This document shows positions 13,384 through 13,659 of a DNA stretch of 13,659 nt, piece after piece. The DNA is from UBA8904 sp035448625. GTDB taxonomy: Bacteria > Desulfobacterota > Syntrophia > Syntrophales > Smithellaceae. The DNA is taken from NCBI GenBank assembly GCA_035448625.1, contig DAOTJI010000072.1, positions 1 to 13,659 of the forward strand, given 5' to 3'. Position 1 is the first letter of the stretch, and every line of letters begins with the position of its first letter. The position numbers and the translations under genes were made by a program. Under the pieces are notes generated by a model, which searched no databases, was not told where the DNA came from, and worked only from the letters and a program-made list of their open reading frames with translations.

Positions 13384-13659
13384 TTACGAGCGGGTATTCT
13401 CGTGGATGACAAATTTGATGGGCAGTTCCGCCCATGTTTTATAAGGAACGCCGGACTTTTTGGCCGGCACGAATTTCCAGTCTTTGACCGCGGCAACCGC
13501 GGTGTGGTCCAGAATGGCATAGCCGGATGACTGCCGGACGACGGCTTTGCCCACGCGTCCGTCCGTCAGGATTTCAACCGCGACCAGCACCACGCCCTCG
13601 TAACCCCTTTGCCGGGCCGTTTCCGGATAACCGGGCGGCGGGTTCTCGCGGTATCGGGG
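13384..13659 (-). CDS. TonB C-terminal domain protein, 5'-partial
   Basis: The frame is open to the right edge; 91 C-terminal residues are visible. They form a TonB C-terminal domain: ENPPPGYPETARQRGYEGVV, then EILTDGRVGKAVVRQSSGYA, LDHTAVAAVKDWKFVPA and the closing ELPIKFVI. The conserved YPxxAR, the G-V-L-V-V strand and the W.F.PA stretch are all present. TonB proteins span the periplasm and pass energy from ExbBD to outer-membrane receptors. The membrane anchor and proline-rich spacer would lie outside the window. As the first visible gene of the minus-strand operon, it is followed 23 bases later by pyrE. Whether it is a true TonB or another protein with this domain cannot be told from the fragment. 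Confidence 0.9.
   Translation of the reverse strand, partial: PRYRENPPPGYPETARQRGYEGVVLVAVEILTDGRVGKAVVRQSSGYAILDHTAVAAVKDWKFVPAKKSGVPYKTWAELPIKFVIHENTRS

Noticed and set aside
13361..13435. Longer pyrE start at 13435
   Set aside because: It would overlap tonB, while a strong GGAGG sits five bases before ATG 13360, which gives a normal PyrE N-terminus.

Overview
The window looks like bacterial chromosome from a Gram-negative organism: about 55-58% GC by eye, densely packed genes, and outer-membrane functions (Mla lipid transport, a beta-barrel protein, an OmpA-type protein, TonB). The protein style suggests a syntrophic or sulfate-reducing-type Desulfobacterota (formerly Deltaproteobacteria, e.g. 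Syntrophus/Smithella relatives). This rests on the short mlaF-D-C-A cluster, the PAS-LuxR regulator type, the PreP-like M16C peptidase and the heptamer repeats. It is an inference from memory of such proteins, not a database result. No tRNA, rRNA, CRISPR, transposase or phage gene was seen.

Plus strand, 1-5808: an envelope block. It starts inside an mlaF-type ABC ATPase that carries a C-terminal GGDEF-like domain lacking its signature. mlaD, mlaC and mlaA follow almost without gaps. Together they are the inner-membrane, periplasmic and outer-membrane parts of a phospholipid transport route; the permease mlaE is presumably upstream of the window. Then come a small outer-membrane barrel that appears to start at an ACG codon, a DdlA-type D-Ala-D-Ala ligase for peptidoglycan, and a CDF-family membrane protein that has lost most of the family's metal ligands. 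mlaA contains a stretch of degenerate 7-base repeats translated in frame.

Positions 5809-6150 are an AT-rich spacer with a possible terminator, a small dyad and a reasonable sigma70-type promoter. It drives a two-gene regulatory unit: a PAS-LuxR transcription factor and a short histidine-kinase-like protein with a degraded ATP site. A strong hairpin terminator at 7958-7994 closes this unit.

Minus strand, 13659-7987: an opposing operon, read right to left as tonB (partial), pyrE, a DUF3047-OmpA fusion, a PreP-type M16C metallopeptidase, and a Cys-rich unknown protein fused in frame to a second unknown protein. pyrE and the DUF3047-OmpA gene overlap by four bases (ATGA). The other gaps are about 23 bases, with 60 bases before the last gene, so the set is probably co-transcribed.

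No clear-cut new defence or mobile system is visible. The unusual items are the degenerate GGDEF on the Mla ATPase, the CDF-like protein without its metal sites, the kinase-like protein beside a PAS-LuxR regulator, the in-frame junction of two unknown genes, the ACG start, and the heptamer repeats, one set of which lies inside a coding sequence.
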